DNA of 64,000 nt from Deinococcus sedimenti. Lineage in GTDB: Bacteria; Deinococcota; Deinococci; Deinococcales; Deinococcaceae. Numbering within the stretch: the stretch's first letter is position 1; each line of letters opens with the position of its first letter. Of the stretch, positions 45,593-56,253 are shown piece after piece. The notes under the pieces are model-generated. The model was given only the letters and a program-made list of their open reading frames with translations, was not told where the DNA came from and made no database searches. A program made the position numbers and the translations under genes. The DNA lies in the NCBI RefSeq assembly GCF_014648135.1, contig NZ_BMQN01000001.1:1054001-1118000 (forward strand), given 5' to 3'.

Positions 45593-46632
45593 CCCACACC
45601 AGTTACGAAGAGGCGTTCGGGCGTGCGCCGCAGGCCACCGCGCAGGCCCCGGGCCGCGTGAACCTGCTGGGCGAACATACCGACTACCAGGGGGGCTTCG
45701 TGCTGCCCACCGCCATCCCGCAGCAGGCGACGGTCGCGCTGGGCCACAACGGCACGGGCGAGCACGTCCTGTATTCCGCGAACCTTGACCAGACCATCCG
45801 CGTGCCGGTTGGCGAGGTCGGCAGCGGCTTCGCGCCGTACCTGACCGGCTGCTTCGCCCTGAGCGGCGTGCAGGAGGGCCTGAACGCCTTCATCACCAGC
45901 GACGTACCCAGCGGCGGCCTGAGCAGCAGCGCCGCGCTGGAGGTCGCCACGCTCCGCGCCCTGCGGGACCTCGCGGACCTCGACCTCGACGACGTGTCCC
46001 TCGCCCTGCGCGGCGTGCAGGTCGAACACGAGTTCGTGGGGGTCAAGTGCGGCGTCATGGACCAGATGGCCAGTTCCCTGGCCGACACGCGCACCATGCT
46101 CCTGATCGACACCCGCAGCCTCGACCGCCGCGCCGTGCCGTTCCCCGCCGGGGCGGAGGTGCTCGTCATCGACTCCGGCGTGCCGCGCCGCCTCGCCGAG
46201 AGCGGATACAACGAACGCCGCGCTCAGGTCGAGGAAGCCGCCCGCCTGCTCGGCGTCCCGCAACTGCGAGACGTGACCGATCCTTTGATCGTCGAGACGC
46301 TGCCGCCCGTCCTGCGCGAGCGTGCCCGGCACGTCGTCACCGAGAACAACCGCGTACTGGCCGCACTGGAACCCGGTGTGGACGCCATCCGCTTCGGGCA
46401 GCTCATGAACGTCAGCCACGCCAGCCTCCGGGACGACTATGCTGTCAGTCACGAACGCGTGGACGAACTCGTCGCGCTGCTCCAGGCGCACCCGGACGTG
46501 TACGGCGCCCGCATGACCGGCGCGGGCTTCGGCGGCGCGGTCGTCGCCCTCGTCCGCCAGGGACAGGCCACCGCCGCCGCGCAGGTGGTCCTCGCCCAGT
46601 ACAGCGAGCAGGGCTCCCAGGTCGTTCCGTAA
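45589..46632 (+). CDS. galK: galactokinase
   Basis: GalK, 347 residues, phosphorylates alpha-D-galactose at C1. The GHMP-kinase family markers are in place: [21 protein letters not shown] at the N terminus, the ATP motif [17 protein letters not shown], and [14 protein letters not shown] near the C terminus. It starts with GTG 45589 overlapping the galT stop. With the two glycosidases, GalT and GalK the operon turns galactosides into UDP-galactose; galE is not here. Confidence 0.97.
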   Translation: MTHTSYEEAFGRAPQATAQAPGRVNLLGEHTDYQGGFVLPTAIPQQATVALGHNGTGEHVLYSANLDQTIRVPVGEVGSGFAPYLTGCFALSGVQEGLNAFITSDVPSGGLSSSAALEVATLRALRDLADLDLDDVSLALRGVQVEHEFVGVKCGVMDQMASSLADTRTMLLIDTRSLDRRAVPFPAGAEVLVIDSGVPRRLAESGYNERRAQVEEAARLLGVPQLRDVTDPLIVETLPPVLRERARHVVTENNRVLAALEPGVDAIRFGQLMNVSHASLRDDYAVSHERVDELVALLQAHPDVYGARMTGAGFGGAVVALVRQGQATAAAQVVLAQYSEQGSQVVP

Positions 46633-46642
46633 CACACCCGTA

Positions 46643-46688
46643 CGCCAGTGTGCCGATGCCCCACGCGCGGGCGGACGGCACACTGGCG
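46643..46688. repeat. 13-bp perfect inverted repeat downstream of galK
   Basis: CGCCAGTGTGCCG (46643-46655) and CGGCACACTGGCG (46676-46688) flank a 20-nt loop. The right arm contains CACACT, which lies 7 nt before the GTG of the GNAT gene, so the structure may serve as galK terminator, operator, or both. Confidence 0.6.
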
Positions 46689-46691
46689 TTC

Positions 46692-47114
46692 GTGACTCAA
46701 CCCAGCTATTCCCTCACGACGTCCCTGGACGGCATGACGCCTGAACAGCTCCACGGATTCTTCGTGGACTGGCCCAACCCGCCCACGCCCGACACGTTCC
46801 TGCGCCTGCTGCGCGGGTCGTACCGGGTCGTGCTCGCCGTGCAGGACGGTCAGGTCATCGGCTTCGTGCAGGCGGTCAGCGACGGCGTCCTGACCGCGTA
46901 CATTCCACTGCTGGAGGTTCTGCCCGAGTGGCAGGGGCGGGGCGTGGGCCGCGCCCTGATGACCCGCATGCAGGAAGAACTGCGACACCTGTACGCCGTG
47001 GACCTCGGCTGCGACGACCACCTGGTCCCGTACTACGAAGGTCTGGGCATGCGGCGGGGCACCCTGATGTTCACCCGAAAGTACGCGCGGCAGGACGGGG
47101 CGCCCACCGGGTGA
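46692..47114 (+). CDS. GNAT-family N-acetyltransferase
   Basis: A 140-residue GNAT protein. The acetyl-CoA motif is LPEWQGRGVGRALMTRMQEEL, preceded by VIGFVQAVSDGVLTAYIPLLEVL and followed by VDLGCDDHLVPYYEGLGMRRG. The substrate is unknown. The GTG at 46692 follows the CACACT hexamer by 7 nt; an in-frame ATG at 46656 lies inside the inverted-repeat loop and is less likely. It is followed 33 nt later by the M50-like gene. Confidence 0.82.
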   Translation: MTQPSYSLTTSLDGMTPEQLHGFFVDWPNPPTPDTFLRLLRGSYRVVLAVQDGQVIGFVQAVSDGVLTAYIPLLEVLPEWQGRGVGRALMTRMQEELRHLYAVDLGCDDHLVPYYEGLGMRRGTLMFTRKYARQDGAPTG

Positions 47115-47147
47115 AACGACCGGGGGCCGCGCCGCGTACTGCCCACC

Positions 47148-47651
47148 GTGGCGACCTTCGATCCGACGCTCCTCCTGATGTATCCGCTGGCCGGACTGCT
47201 GGCCGTCACGGCGCACGAGTTCGCGCATGTGCTGCTGCCGCTGCGGGCCGGGGCGTCCGGGGTGCGCGTGCAGCTCGGCGTGGACGGGGGCCGGTCTGTT
47301 GCGCGGTTCCGGGTGGGGAGGGTCGCGGTGGACGTGCGCCCGTACCCGTTCTGGACAGGCCGCGCCCACTGGGATCACGCGACCGTGACCCCGGCCACCT
47401 GGGCGTGGGCCATCGCCCTCGGGCCGCTCAGCTCAGCCGCGCTGTGCGCCCTGGGCGCGCTGCTGTGGCACGGCGGAGGCGAACTGGCCGATCCGTTCGG
47501 GCAGGCGCTGGCCGTGTTCGCCGGACTTCAGGCCCTCGTGACCGCTATGCCCGTGCGCTACCCCGCCTGGACGGGCCTGGGCGCAGGCATGCCCAGCGAC
47601 GGGCGGCAACTCCTCGACCACTGGCAGGGACGGCAGCGGGCACACACCTGA
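47148..47651 (+). CDS. small M50-like integral membrane zinc metalloprotease
   Basis: A 167-residue membrane protein of four or five helices. The first helix carries HEFAH (about residues 23-27) in AVTAHEFAHVLLPLRAG, the zinc motif of site-2 proteases. A later helix has ALGPLSSAALCALGAL, and the C-terminal PSDGRQLLD supplies the conserved DG seen near the third ligand in M50 proteins. It lacks PDZ and CBS domains and is smaller than most S2P enzymes. Function is inferred only from motifs. GTG 47148 is the likely start. It ends 3 nt from the convergent gene. Confidence 0.7.
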   Translation: MATFDPTLLLMYPLAGLLAVTAHEFAHVLLPLRAGASGVRVQLGVDGGRSVARFRVGRVAVDVRPYPFWTGRAHWDHATVTPATWAWAIALGPLSSAALCALGALLWHGGGELADPFGQALAVFAGLQALVTAMPVRYPAWTGLGAGMPSDGRQLLDHWQGRQRAHT

Positions 47652-47654
47652 GCG

Positions 47655-48104
47655 TCACCAGTACCGGAACAGCAGGTCGCCGCGCGTCCAGCCCAGGTGC
47701 CGCGCGCCCTTCGCCGTGCCGGGTGGCAGGCGGTCGAGGTCGGCGCGGTCGGGAGTCCCGTTCAGCCACGCGGCGTCCGGCACGAGCCAGCCGCGCGCCT
47801 GCCACCACGCCGTCAGGCCGGGCGGGTTCAGATAGGGCGCGAAGGTGGCCGCCGGATGCGTGGCGTCCGTGAACGCCAGCAATGGCCAGTCGGTGTGCGC
47901 GATTAGCCTCACCGCTGCCCTACCAGCCGCAGGTCGGAGGATCTGCCCCCGCACGCCCATCAGGGGGTCGAAGTGGAGCCCACCGACGAGCGTCCACCCG
48001 AGTTCGCGGGCGCCGAGGTGCAGGTCGGCGGTCAGGCGCGCCGGGGCATGCGCGTCCGCGCGGGTCAGGTCCTCCCGCAGCCACGGCAGCACGCCCGGTT
48101 CCAC
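47655..48104 (-). CDS. hypothetical protein
   Basis: A 149-residue Trp- and Leu-rich soluble protein without signal peptide. I do not recognise a family. It contains LGARELGWTLVGGLHFDPLMGVRGQILRP and PGLTAWWQARGWLVPDAAWLNG, and the predicted structure is mixed alpha/beta. The start is a GTG at 48104. Its composition matches its neighbours, which argues for a real gene of this genome, but coding is supported only by the clean frame. Confidence 0.5.
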   Translation of the reverse strand: MEPGVLPWLREDLTRADAHAPARLTADLHLGARELGWTLVGGLHFDPLMGVRGQILRPAAGRAAVRLIAHTDWPLLAFTDATHPAATFAPYLNPPGLTAWWQARGWLVPDAAWLNGTPDRADLDRLPPGTAKGARHLGWTRGDLLFRYW

Positions 48105-48134
48105 GTTCAGCCCTCCATCGTCAGTCCTGCGTCC

Positions 48135-48532
48135 TCAGCTCAGCGCCGCGCGGAGGCGTTGGATGTCCTCGCGCCACGCGTCGGCGTCCTCGCTGTCCTC
48201 CCAGAGGTCCGGGAGTTCGCTGCCGGGGCCGAGGACGCGTTCCAGCGCTTCCATGGCGTGGGGGCGCAGGTGGGTCAGTTCGGCGGCGTCGGCGTTCTGC
48301 ACCCAGGCGCGCAGGGCGGCGTCGGTCAGGGCGCTGGTGTCGCCCGTGAGGACGGCGGCGAGGGTCTCGGCGGCGGCGACGGCGCGGTGGCCTTCCTCGG
48401 CTTCCAGGTAGTCGTTGTCTGGGTCCAGCGCGACGTCGAAGGCTTCCGCAAGGGCGTACGCGCCGTCCTGCGCGATCTCGGCGGCGTACTCGGCGGCCGC
48501 CTCGTTCTGGAAGGGCCCGACGCCCCAGGCGG

Positions 48533-48536
<4 letters not shown>
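48135..48536 (-). CDS. DUF4259 domain protein
   Basis: A 133-residue acidic, helical protein. The opening [21 protein letters not shown] matches the W-G-x-G-P-F-x-N signature of DUF4259, a small cytoplasmic family of unknown function. The rest is Ala/Glu/Asp-rich helix with [22 protein letters not shown] at the end. The ATG at 48536 overlaps the ispG stop (ATGA), so it is co-translated with ispG, although no functional link is apparent. Confidence 0.82.
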
Positions 48537-49756
<1,220 letters not shown>

Positions 49757-49802
49757 GCCGCCCAGTGTACGCGGCGGGCCGGGTGGGCGGCTGGAAGCGG
49801 GG

Positions 49803-50372
49803 TTACGCCTTCGCGGCGTGTTCCATGCGGTCCAGAATGGCGCTGAGGCCGAGGTCCAGGCCGCCTTGCGGGCCGCTGGCGCCGTAGAGGCCGCTGCGCT
49901 GGAGGCTGGCCGCGCCGTGCAGGAACGTCCAGTAGGCGACGGCGTGCCCGGTGTCGTCGGGGTTGCCGCTCAGCGCGCCGACGTGGGTCAGGAGGGCGTT
50001 CCAGAGGTGCTTTCCGGCAGTGGTCTTGATGCCTGGGGGTTGGTCGGGCCGGGGGGTCATCAGGAGGTCGTAGGTGTGGGGGCGGGTGCGGGCGAAGTCC
50101 AGGTACGCCTGCGCGATGGCGTCCAGTGCGGCGCGGGGGGCCTGGGTGTGGGCGGCGGCGGTGACGCCATCGCGCAGGTCGTCGGCGGCGTGTTCGGCCA
50201 GCTGGTTCAGCAGGGCGTCGCGGCTGGCGAAGTGGCGGTACAGGCTGCCGGGGCGTACGCCCAGTGCGTCGGCGAGGGGCCGCATGGCGAGGGCGTCGGG
50301 TCCCCCCTGGTCGAGGAGGGTCTGCGCTTCCCGGAGGATGGTGTCCGGGGTGAGTTTCGCGGGGTACGGCAT
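49803..50372 (-). CDS. TetR-family transcriptional regulator
   Basis: A 189-residue TetR regulator. The N-terminal DNA-binding domain contains [48 protein letters not shown] (about 10-58). The C-terminal helices resemble the TetR_C_33 type. The ATG at 50372 is 7 nt from a TACACT -10 that is embedded in a near-perfect inverted repeat, so the protein probably represses itself and the divergent MBL-fold gene. Confidence 0.9.
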   Translation of the reverse strand: MPYPAKLTPDTILREAQTLLDQGGPDALAMRPLADALGVRPGSLYRHFASRDALLNQLAEHAADDLRDGVTAAAHTQAPRAALDAIAQAYLDFARTRPHTYDLLMTPRPDQPPGIKTTAGKHLWNALLTHVGALSGNPDDTGHAVAYWTFLHGAASLQRSGLYGASGPQGGLDLGLSAILDRMEHAAKA

Positions 50373-50450
50373 GGTGAACAGTGTACGTCTTGACGCCCAA
50401 TGGCCGAAGATGTACGGTGTTCACCATCAAGGCGAACGGTGTTCACTTAC
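50371..50450. promoter_or_regulatory. divergent promoters with TetR operators
   Basis: Arms ATGGTGAACAGTGTAC (50371-50386) and GTACGGTGTTCACCAT (50412-50427) are inverted repeats matching at 14 of 16 positions, and a third half-site GAACGGTGTTCAC follows. The left arm contains the TetR -10 (minus-strand TACACT). On the plus strand TTGACG (50390-50395), 17 bp and TACGGT (50413-50418) form the MBL-gene promoter, with the right arm over its -10. Confidence 0.75.
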
Positions 50451-50500
50451 TGCTCTGCCGCCACCCACACGTCACCTCTCCCCCACCCCGGAGGTCCCTT

Positions 50501-51244
50501 ATGCCCCGCCCACCCATCCGCCTCGCGCAGTTCGGCCTGATCAACGCGTACCTCGTCCCGGAAACCGACGGACTGACCCTGATCGACGCGGGCATCAGCG
50601 GCATGGACCGCCGCGTGAACCGCGCCGCCCGGCAGCTGGGCCTGCCGCTGCGCCGCGTCGCCCTGACCCACACCCACAGCGACCACGTCGGCGCGATCGA
50701 CACCCTGACGACCCAGTGGCCCGAACTGGAACTCCTCGTCGGGGCGGACGACACCACCAACCTCGCCGAACTGGGCGTGAAGACCACCCCCACCCGGCTG
50801 CTGCGCGGCGGGGACCGCGTGGGCTCCCTGACCGTCATCGACACGCCCGGCCACTCGCCCGGCCACGTCGCGTACCTCGACGAACGCGACGGCACGCTGT
50901 ACAGCGGCGACACCTTCGTGAACGTCCCCAGCCTGCGGGTCGCCAGCGTCCTGAACACCATCTTCCCCCTGCCCACCTTCGGCACGCACGACCCCGCGCA
51001 GACCACCCGCACCGCCCGCGCCCTGCTGGACGTGCCCCTGCGGACCCTCGCCACCGGACACGGCCCGGCGATCCCGGACCCGCTGCCCGCCATGCGCCGC
51101 GCCGTGCAGGACGCCGAATCCGGCCGCCAGCCGAGGGGAGTCACCATCACCGTCGCTGGCCTGGTCGGCCAACTGACCCGCCTGAGCACCGACGGCGCCG
51201 TCGCCGGAAAGGACCTCGCGTACCGTGACCGCCGGACCGGCTGA
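50501..51244 (+). CDS. MBL-fold metallo-hydrolase
   Basis: A 247-residue metallo-beta-lactamase-fold protein. The metal motif THTHSDHVGAIDTL (about 60-73) gives HxHxDH, and DTPGHSPGHVAYLD supplies the second His. YSGDTFVN gives the bridging Asp, and ATGHGP a third His near the C terminus. The class includes thiol-ester, lactone and quorum-signal hydrolases; the substrate is unknown. GGAGG lies 6 nt before the ATG. TetR control suggests induction by a small hydrophobic compound. Confidence 0.9.
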   Translation: MPRPPIRLAQFGLINAYLVPETDGLTLIDAGISGMDRRVNRAARQLGLPLRRVALTHTHSDHVGAIDTLTTQWPELELLVGADDTTNLAELGVKTTPTRLLRGGDRVGSLTVIDTPGHSPGHVAYLDERDGTLYSGDTFVNVPSLRVASVLNTIFPLPTFGTHDPAQTTRTARALLDVPLRTLATGHGPAIPDPLPAMRRAVQDAESGRQPRGVTITVAGLVGQLTRLSTDGAVAGKDLAYRDRRTG

Positions 51245-51300
51245 TGCACCGGCCACAGCAAACGACGGGACCGGCGCCATCTGGCATCCGGTCCCGTTCG

Positions 51301-51375
<75 letters not shown>

Positions 51376-51479
51376 ACGCGGCCTGACACTGTAGGGGATC
51401 GGGCGGGTCGGGCGCAAGGGGGGGCGGGCGCCCTGGGCGGCGTTTGTGACGCCTGGCGTGCGATTTGCCGCGTGTGGGG

Positions 51480-51485
51480 TATACT
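51480..51485 (+). promoter_or_regulatory. -10 element of the rimP-nusA-infB operon
   Basis: TATACT matches the -10 consensus almost perfectly and lies 92 nt before the rimP ATG. The -35 is weak. Upstream of it is only the tRNA gene and spacer. Confidence 0.55.
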
Positions 51486-51577
51486 GGGGGGGTAATTCCT
51501 CGAATGGGGGGTGGGCGGTTCGCTCACCTTTTTTTCGTGGAGGGGGTGGTTTCAGGCTGCTGGTCAGCCGACACAAT

Positions 51578-52036
51578 ATGAATAACAACGACAACAACAA
51601 CTTGATGCAACTGGCAGGTACCGCCCTTGAACCCCTGGGATTCGAGGTGCTGGAAGTGCAGGTGCAGAACATGGGCGGGCAGCCGATCGTGCTGGTCCGC
51701 ATCGACCGTCTCGACGAGCAGCCGGTCACGGTGGACGATCTGGCGCGCGCCAGCCGCGCGGCGGAAGCCGAATTCGACCGGGTGGACCCGATTGCCGGGG
51801 AGTACCGCCTGGAGTTCGAGTCGCCCGGCGCGAAGCGGCCTCTGCTGCGCGCCCGTCATTTCGAGCGGATGCTGGGCCTGAAAGCCCGCGTGCGCGGCGA
51901 CGGTCAGGCGTTCACGGCCCCCATTGCGGGTGTGGACGGCGACCGCATCACGTTCACGGTGGGGGGCGAACCCGTCACCCTGACGGCCGGGACGTTCCAG
52001 GCGAACCTCGCTGAGTTCCCGGACCGTCACCGGTGA
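51578..52036 (+). CDS. rimP: ribosome maturation factor RimP
   Basis: RimP, 152 residues, assists 30S subunit maturation. The N-terminal domain contains LEPLGFEVLEVQVQNMGGQPIVLVRIDR and VDDLARASRAAEAEFDRVDPIAGEYRLEFESPGAKRPL, ending with the HFERMLGLKARV segment before the SH3-like C-terminal domain. It starts with an Asn-rich stretch (MNNNDNNN). No strong ribosome site precedes the ATG. It is first in the conserved rimP-nusA-ylxR-infB operon. Confidence 0.93.
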   Translation: MNNNDNNNLMQLAGTALEPLGFEVLEVQVQNMGGQPIVLVRIDRLDEQPVTVDDLARASRAAEAEFDRVDPIAGEYRLEFESPGAKRPLLRARHFERMLGLKARVRGDGQAFTAPIAGVDGDRITFTVGGEPVTLTAGTFQANLAEFPDRHR

Positions 52037-52090
52037 TCCATTCAACTGTCATTCAAGGGTGCGACGAGCGCACCTCAAAGGAAGCGTGAG

Positions 52091-53275
<1,185 letters not shown>

Positions 53276-53278
53276 CCC

Positions 53279-53557
53279 TTGACCGCCCCCTCCCCCACCA
53301 GCCCCACGACCAGGCACGTGCCCGAGCGGACGTGCGTGGCCTGCCGCCGCCGCCGGGCGCAGGGCGAGTTCCTTCGCCTGAGCCGGAATGCGGACGGGCA
53401 GTGGCAGGTGCAGGCGGGGCCACGTCAGGGGCGCGGTGCGTACGTGTGCGCCGACACCCCGGCGTGCTGGGCGGAGAAGCGGCTGCGCCGCGCGTTCGGA
53501 GCGCAGGCTCCAGCGGTCGCGCAGCGGCTGAGTTCCACTGATTTACCCCGCGCGTGA
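53279..53557 (+). CDS. ylxR: YlxR-family (DUF448) RNA-binding protein
   Basis: A 92-residue nucleoid- or RNA-associated protein of the YlxR family, normally encoded between nusA and infB. It contains the signature ERTCVACRRRRAQGEFLRL and GRGAYVCADTPACWAEKRLRRAF. The start codon is the rare TTG at 53279, supported by CAGGAG 7 nt upstream and by the conserved N-terminal motif that follows. The TGA stop sits in the loop of a GC hairpin just before the infB ribosome site. Confidence 0.93.
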   Translation: MTAPSPTSPTTRHVPERTCVACRRRRAQGEFLRLSRNADGQWQVQAGPRQGRGAYVCADTPACWAEKRLRRAFGAQAPAVAQRLSSTDLPRA

Positions 53558-53565
53558 CGCGCGGG
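53547..53565 (+). promoter_or_regulatory. GC hairpin spanning the ylxR stop, upstream of infB
   Basis: CCCGCGCG (53547-53554) and CGCGCGGG (53558-53565) form a perfect 8-bp stem whose 3-nt loop is the TGA stop codon of ylxR (53555-53557). It ends 7 nt before the GGAGG of infB, so it could pause polymerase or ribosomes or set infB translation. Confidence 0.6.
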
Positions 53566-53582
53566 TCTCACCGGAGGTGAGC

Positions 53583-55385
53583 ATGTCGAAAGTTCGTATT
53601 TACACCCTCGCCAAGGACCTTGGCGTCGAAAACGCGAAGATGCTGGACATCCTCGACGGTCTGGGCGTGTCCTACAAGAGCGTCAGCAGCACCATCGAGG
53701 AAGACACGGTCGAACTGATCAAGGAGATCCTGGCCGCAGAAGCCGATGGCAGCAGCGCCCCCGCCCAGGCGGACGCTGAACCCACCGGGGCCGCTCCTCA
53801 GGTCACCGAGGCTCCCGACACCGCTCCGGCGCCGGTGGCTGAGCAGACCGCCGCTGCGGCGGGCACCGAGCAGGACATCCCGCACCGCGCGCCGGTCGTG
53901 ACCATCATGGGTCACGTCGACCACGGTAAGACCAGCCTGCTGGACTACATCCGCAAAACGAAGGTCGCCGCGAAGGAAGCCGGGGGCATCACCCAGCACG
54001 TTGGCGCGTTCGAGGCGAAGACCAGCAAGGGCAAGATCGTGTTCATCGACACGCCCGGCCACGAGGCCTTCACCACCATCCGCGCGCGCGGCGCGAACGT
54101 CGCCGACATCGCGATCATCGTGATCGCCGCGGACGATAGCCTGATGCCGCAGACCCGCGAGGCCATCGCGCACGCGCAGGCCGCAAAGGTCCCCATGATC
54201 GTCGCGATCAACAAGGTCGACCTGCCCCAGGCCGACCCTGAACGCGTCAAGACAGACCTGACGCAGCTGAACCTCGTGCCCGAGGAGTACGGCGGCGACC
54301 TGGTCGTCGTGCCCGTGTCCGCCAAGACCGGCGAGGGCGTCGAGGACCTGCTGGAATACATCAGCCTGACCGCCGAGATCGAGGACCTGCGCGCCGACCC
54401 GAAGGGCACCTTCAGCGGCGTGGTCATCGAGGGCAAGGTGGACAAGCAGGCAGGCGTCCTGGCGACCATCATGGTCCAGGAAGGCACCCTGCACGTCAGC
54501 GACTTCCTGGTCGTGGGCGAGAACTACGGCAAGATCAAGGCCATGACCGACAGTGCCGGCGCGCGCATCAAGGAAGCGGGCCCCAGCACCCCCGTGCAGA
54601 TCCTCGGCTTCAGCGAGGTCCCCAGCAGCGGCGAGAAGGTCATCAGCGCCAAGAACGAGCACGCCGCCCGTGAAGTCGTCGCCGGTCGCGCCGACGTCCG
54701 CCGCGACGAGGAGGACGCCCGCGACCGCCGCAAGGGCCAGCGCAGCCTCGAGGACCTCCTCGGGCCGCTGGGCACGATCCGCACCGTGAACCTGATCCTG
54801 CGCGCCGACACGCAGGGCAGCGTGGAAGCCATCCAGGGCATCCTGGCCCGCAAGGAAAAGGACGACGTCAAGATCAACGTGATGCTCGCCGGGATCGGCG
54901 CGCCCACCGAAGGTGACGTGCTGCTGGCCTCCACCGCCGAGGCGACCATCCTGTGCTTCAGCGTCACCGCGTCCGGCGGCGTGAAGAAGGTCGCGGACAC
55001 CAAGGGCGTGGACATCAAGTCCTACCGGATCATCTACGAACTCATCGACGAGGTCGACCGCCTGATCAAGGGCAACCTCGAACCGGTGTTCGAGGAGAAG
55101 TACCTGGGCCGCGCCGAGGTCCGCATGGTCATCCGTCACCCCAAGAGCGGCAACATCGCCGGGTCGTACGTCACGGACGGCAGCCTCAAGCGCAACGCGA
55201 AGGCGAAAGTCACGCGCGGCAAGCAGGTCGTGTACGAGGGCACCATCGTGGGCCTCAAGCGCTTCAAGGACGACGTCCGCGAAGTGCAGACCGGGTACGA
55301 GTGCGGGATCAACGTGGACTGGAACGACGTGATGGAAGGCGACATCATCGAAGCCAGCGAGATGGTCGAAGTCGAGCAGGCCTAA
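53583..55385 (+). CDS. infB: translation initiation factor IF-2
   Basis: IF-2, 600 residues, is the GTPase that delivers fMet-tRNA to the 30S subunit. The N-terminal IF2_N helix domain (about 1-50; VRIYTLAKDLGVENAKMLDILDGLG) is followed by a short Ala/Pro-rich linker (about 55-100), much shorter than in E. coli. The G domain has GHVDHGKTS (110-118), DTPGHEAFTTIRARG and NKVD, and domains II-IV complete it. GGAGG lies 6 nt before the ATG at 53583; a GTG two codons upstream overlaps that site and is rejected. Confidence 0.97.
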   Translation: MSKVRIYTLAKDLGVENAKMLDILDGLGVSYKSVSSTIEEDTVELIKEILAAEADGSSAPAQADAEPTGAAPQVTEAPDTAPAPVAEQTAAAAGTEQDIPHRAPVVTIMGHVDHGKTSLLDYIRKTKVAAKEAGGITQHVGAFEAKTSKGKIVFIDTPGHEAFTTIRARGANVADIAIIVIAADDSLMPQTREAIAHAQAAKVPMIVAINKVDLPQADPERVKTDLTQLNLVPEEYGGDLVVVPVSAKTGEGVEDLLEYISLTAEIEDLRADPKGTFSGVVIEGKVDKQAGVLATIMVQEGTLHVSDFLVVGENYGKIKAMTDSAGARIKEAGPSTPVQILGFSEVPSSGEKVISAKNEHAAREVVAGRADVRRDEEDARDRRKGQRSLEDLLGPLGTIRTVNLILRADTQGSVEAIQGILARKEKDDVKINVMLAGIGAPTEGDVLLASTAEATILCFSVTASGGVKKVADTKGVDIKSYRIIYELIDEVDRLIKGNLEPVFEEKYLGRAEVRMVIRHPKSGNIAGSYVTDGSLKRNAKAKVTRGKQVVYEGTIVGLKRFKDDVREVQTGYECGINVDWNDVMEGDIIEASEMVEVEQA

Positions 55386-55398
55386 GCTTCACCTTGAC

Positions 55399-55431
55399 AG
55401 CCGGAACCTCCGCGTGGGGTTCCGGCTTTTT
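55399..55431 (+). terminator. terminator of the rimP-infB operon
   Basis: AGCCGGAACC (55399-55408) and GGTTCCGGCT (55418-55427) form a perfect 10-bp stem followed by TTTT. Confidence 0.93.
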
Positions 55432-55497
55432 CATGCAGCGGATGCAACGACCAACCCCCCGCCACTGGGACGGGGAGCCTAGGGGGTCGGGGATGGA

Positions 55498-56088
55498 TCA
55501 GGTGCCGCTGGTGGTGCCGGCGGCGCTGCCCTGGTCGGTGCTGTCGCCCTGCGGTCCCTGGTTGTCCTGGCCGCGCGGGCCGCCGGGTCCCATGGGGCCG
55601 TCGTGGTGGCCGCCGCGTCCGGGGCCGCCGAGGCCGCGACTGCCGAACGCGAAGGGATGCTCCGCAAGGTGCTGCTTCATGTCGGCGGCGCGGTCGGCGG
55701 GGATGTCCCCGGCCTTCACGGCGGCGTCGATGGTGGCGTTTCCGGCCTTGACGGCGGCGGCCCTGAGTTTCTCGGGCGTGGTGTTCAGCTGCTTGGCGAG
55801 GTTGGTGATGAACGTGTCAGCGTAGTTGGTGCCGCTGCGCTGGGGGCGCTCGCCGGGCTGACGCTGCCCGTTCTGACCCTGCTGCGGCTTACCCTGTTGC
55901 GTCTGGCCCTGCTGAGTCTGATTCTGCCCGGTGCGCTGGCCGGGCTGGGCGGGCTGCACGCGCTGCGGGGCCTGAGCGGTGGTCGCGGCGCCGGTGCTGG
56001 CGGTGCCCGTGCCGCTCTGCTGGGCGAGCACGGCGCCGACGGTCAGGGGCAGCGCGGCGAAGGCGATCAGGGGAAGACGGTTTTTCAT
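55498..56088 (-). CDS. exported Gln/Gly-rich protein
   Basis: A 196-residue exported protein of unknown function. A signal peptide (residues 1-23, ending GAVLAQ) leads into a Gln/Thr/Gly low-complexity region with repeats of QGQTQQGKPQQGQNGQ type (about 40-85). A small helical domain follows (about 90-145; NYADTFITNLAKQLNTTPEKLRAAAVKAGNATIDAAVKAGDIPADRAADMKQHLAEH). The C-terminal tail is Gly/His/Pro-rich (GGPGRGGHHDGPMGPGG). The helical part looks like a repeat found in other exported Gram-positive proteins of unknown role. The ATG at 56088 has GGAG about 11 nt upstream. Confidence 0.75.
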   Translation of the reverse strand: MKNRLPLIAFAALPLTVGAVLAQQSGTGTASTGAATTAQAPQRVQPAQPGQRTGQNQTQQGQTQQGKPQQGQNGQRQPGERPQRSGTNYADTFITNLAKQLNTTPEKLRAAAVKAGNATIDAAVKAGDIPADRAADMKQHLAEHPFAFGSRGLGGPGRGGHHDGPMGPGGPRGQDNQGPQGDSTDQGSAAGTTSGT

Positions 56089-56239
56089 GGGGGGCACACT
56101 CCTGTTGACTGGGGGCCTTGAACTGAGGGCCTGGGAATGGGGGGCGTCGGGTTCGGGTGGCGACGTCCGGACATCGGCCACGCAGGCAGTGTGCCGAACA
56201 GGTGTTAAGGGGCGGCTAATTGGCGTGGGGGCCTTCTGC

Positions 56240-56245
56240 TATGCT
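56240..56245 (+). promoter_or_regulatory. -10 element before a leaderless TTG start
   Basis: TATGCT ends 8 nt before the TTG at 56254, the same spacing as for lysY. It may also drive secDF. Confidence 0.5.
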
Positions 56246-56253
56246 GGGTCGCC

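Noticed and set aside
47655..48104. Alternative coding on the plus strand opposite the 149-residue hypothetical
   Set aside because: Plus-strand frames there are Arg-rich with poor composition; the minus-strand frame has normal amino-acid use.
53568..55139. A 523-codon frame opposite infB
   Set aside because: Asp/Val/Leu-rich shadow; infB on the plus strand is complete and certain.
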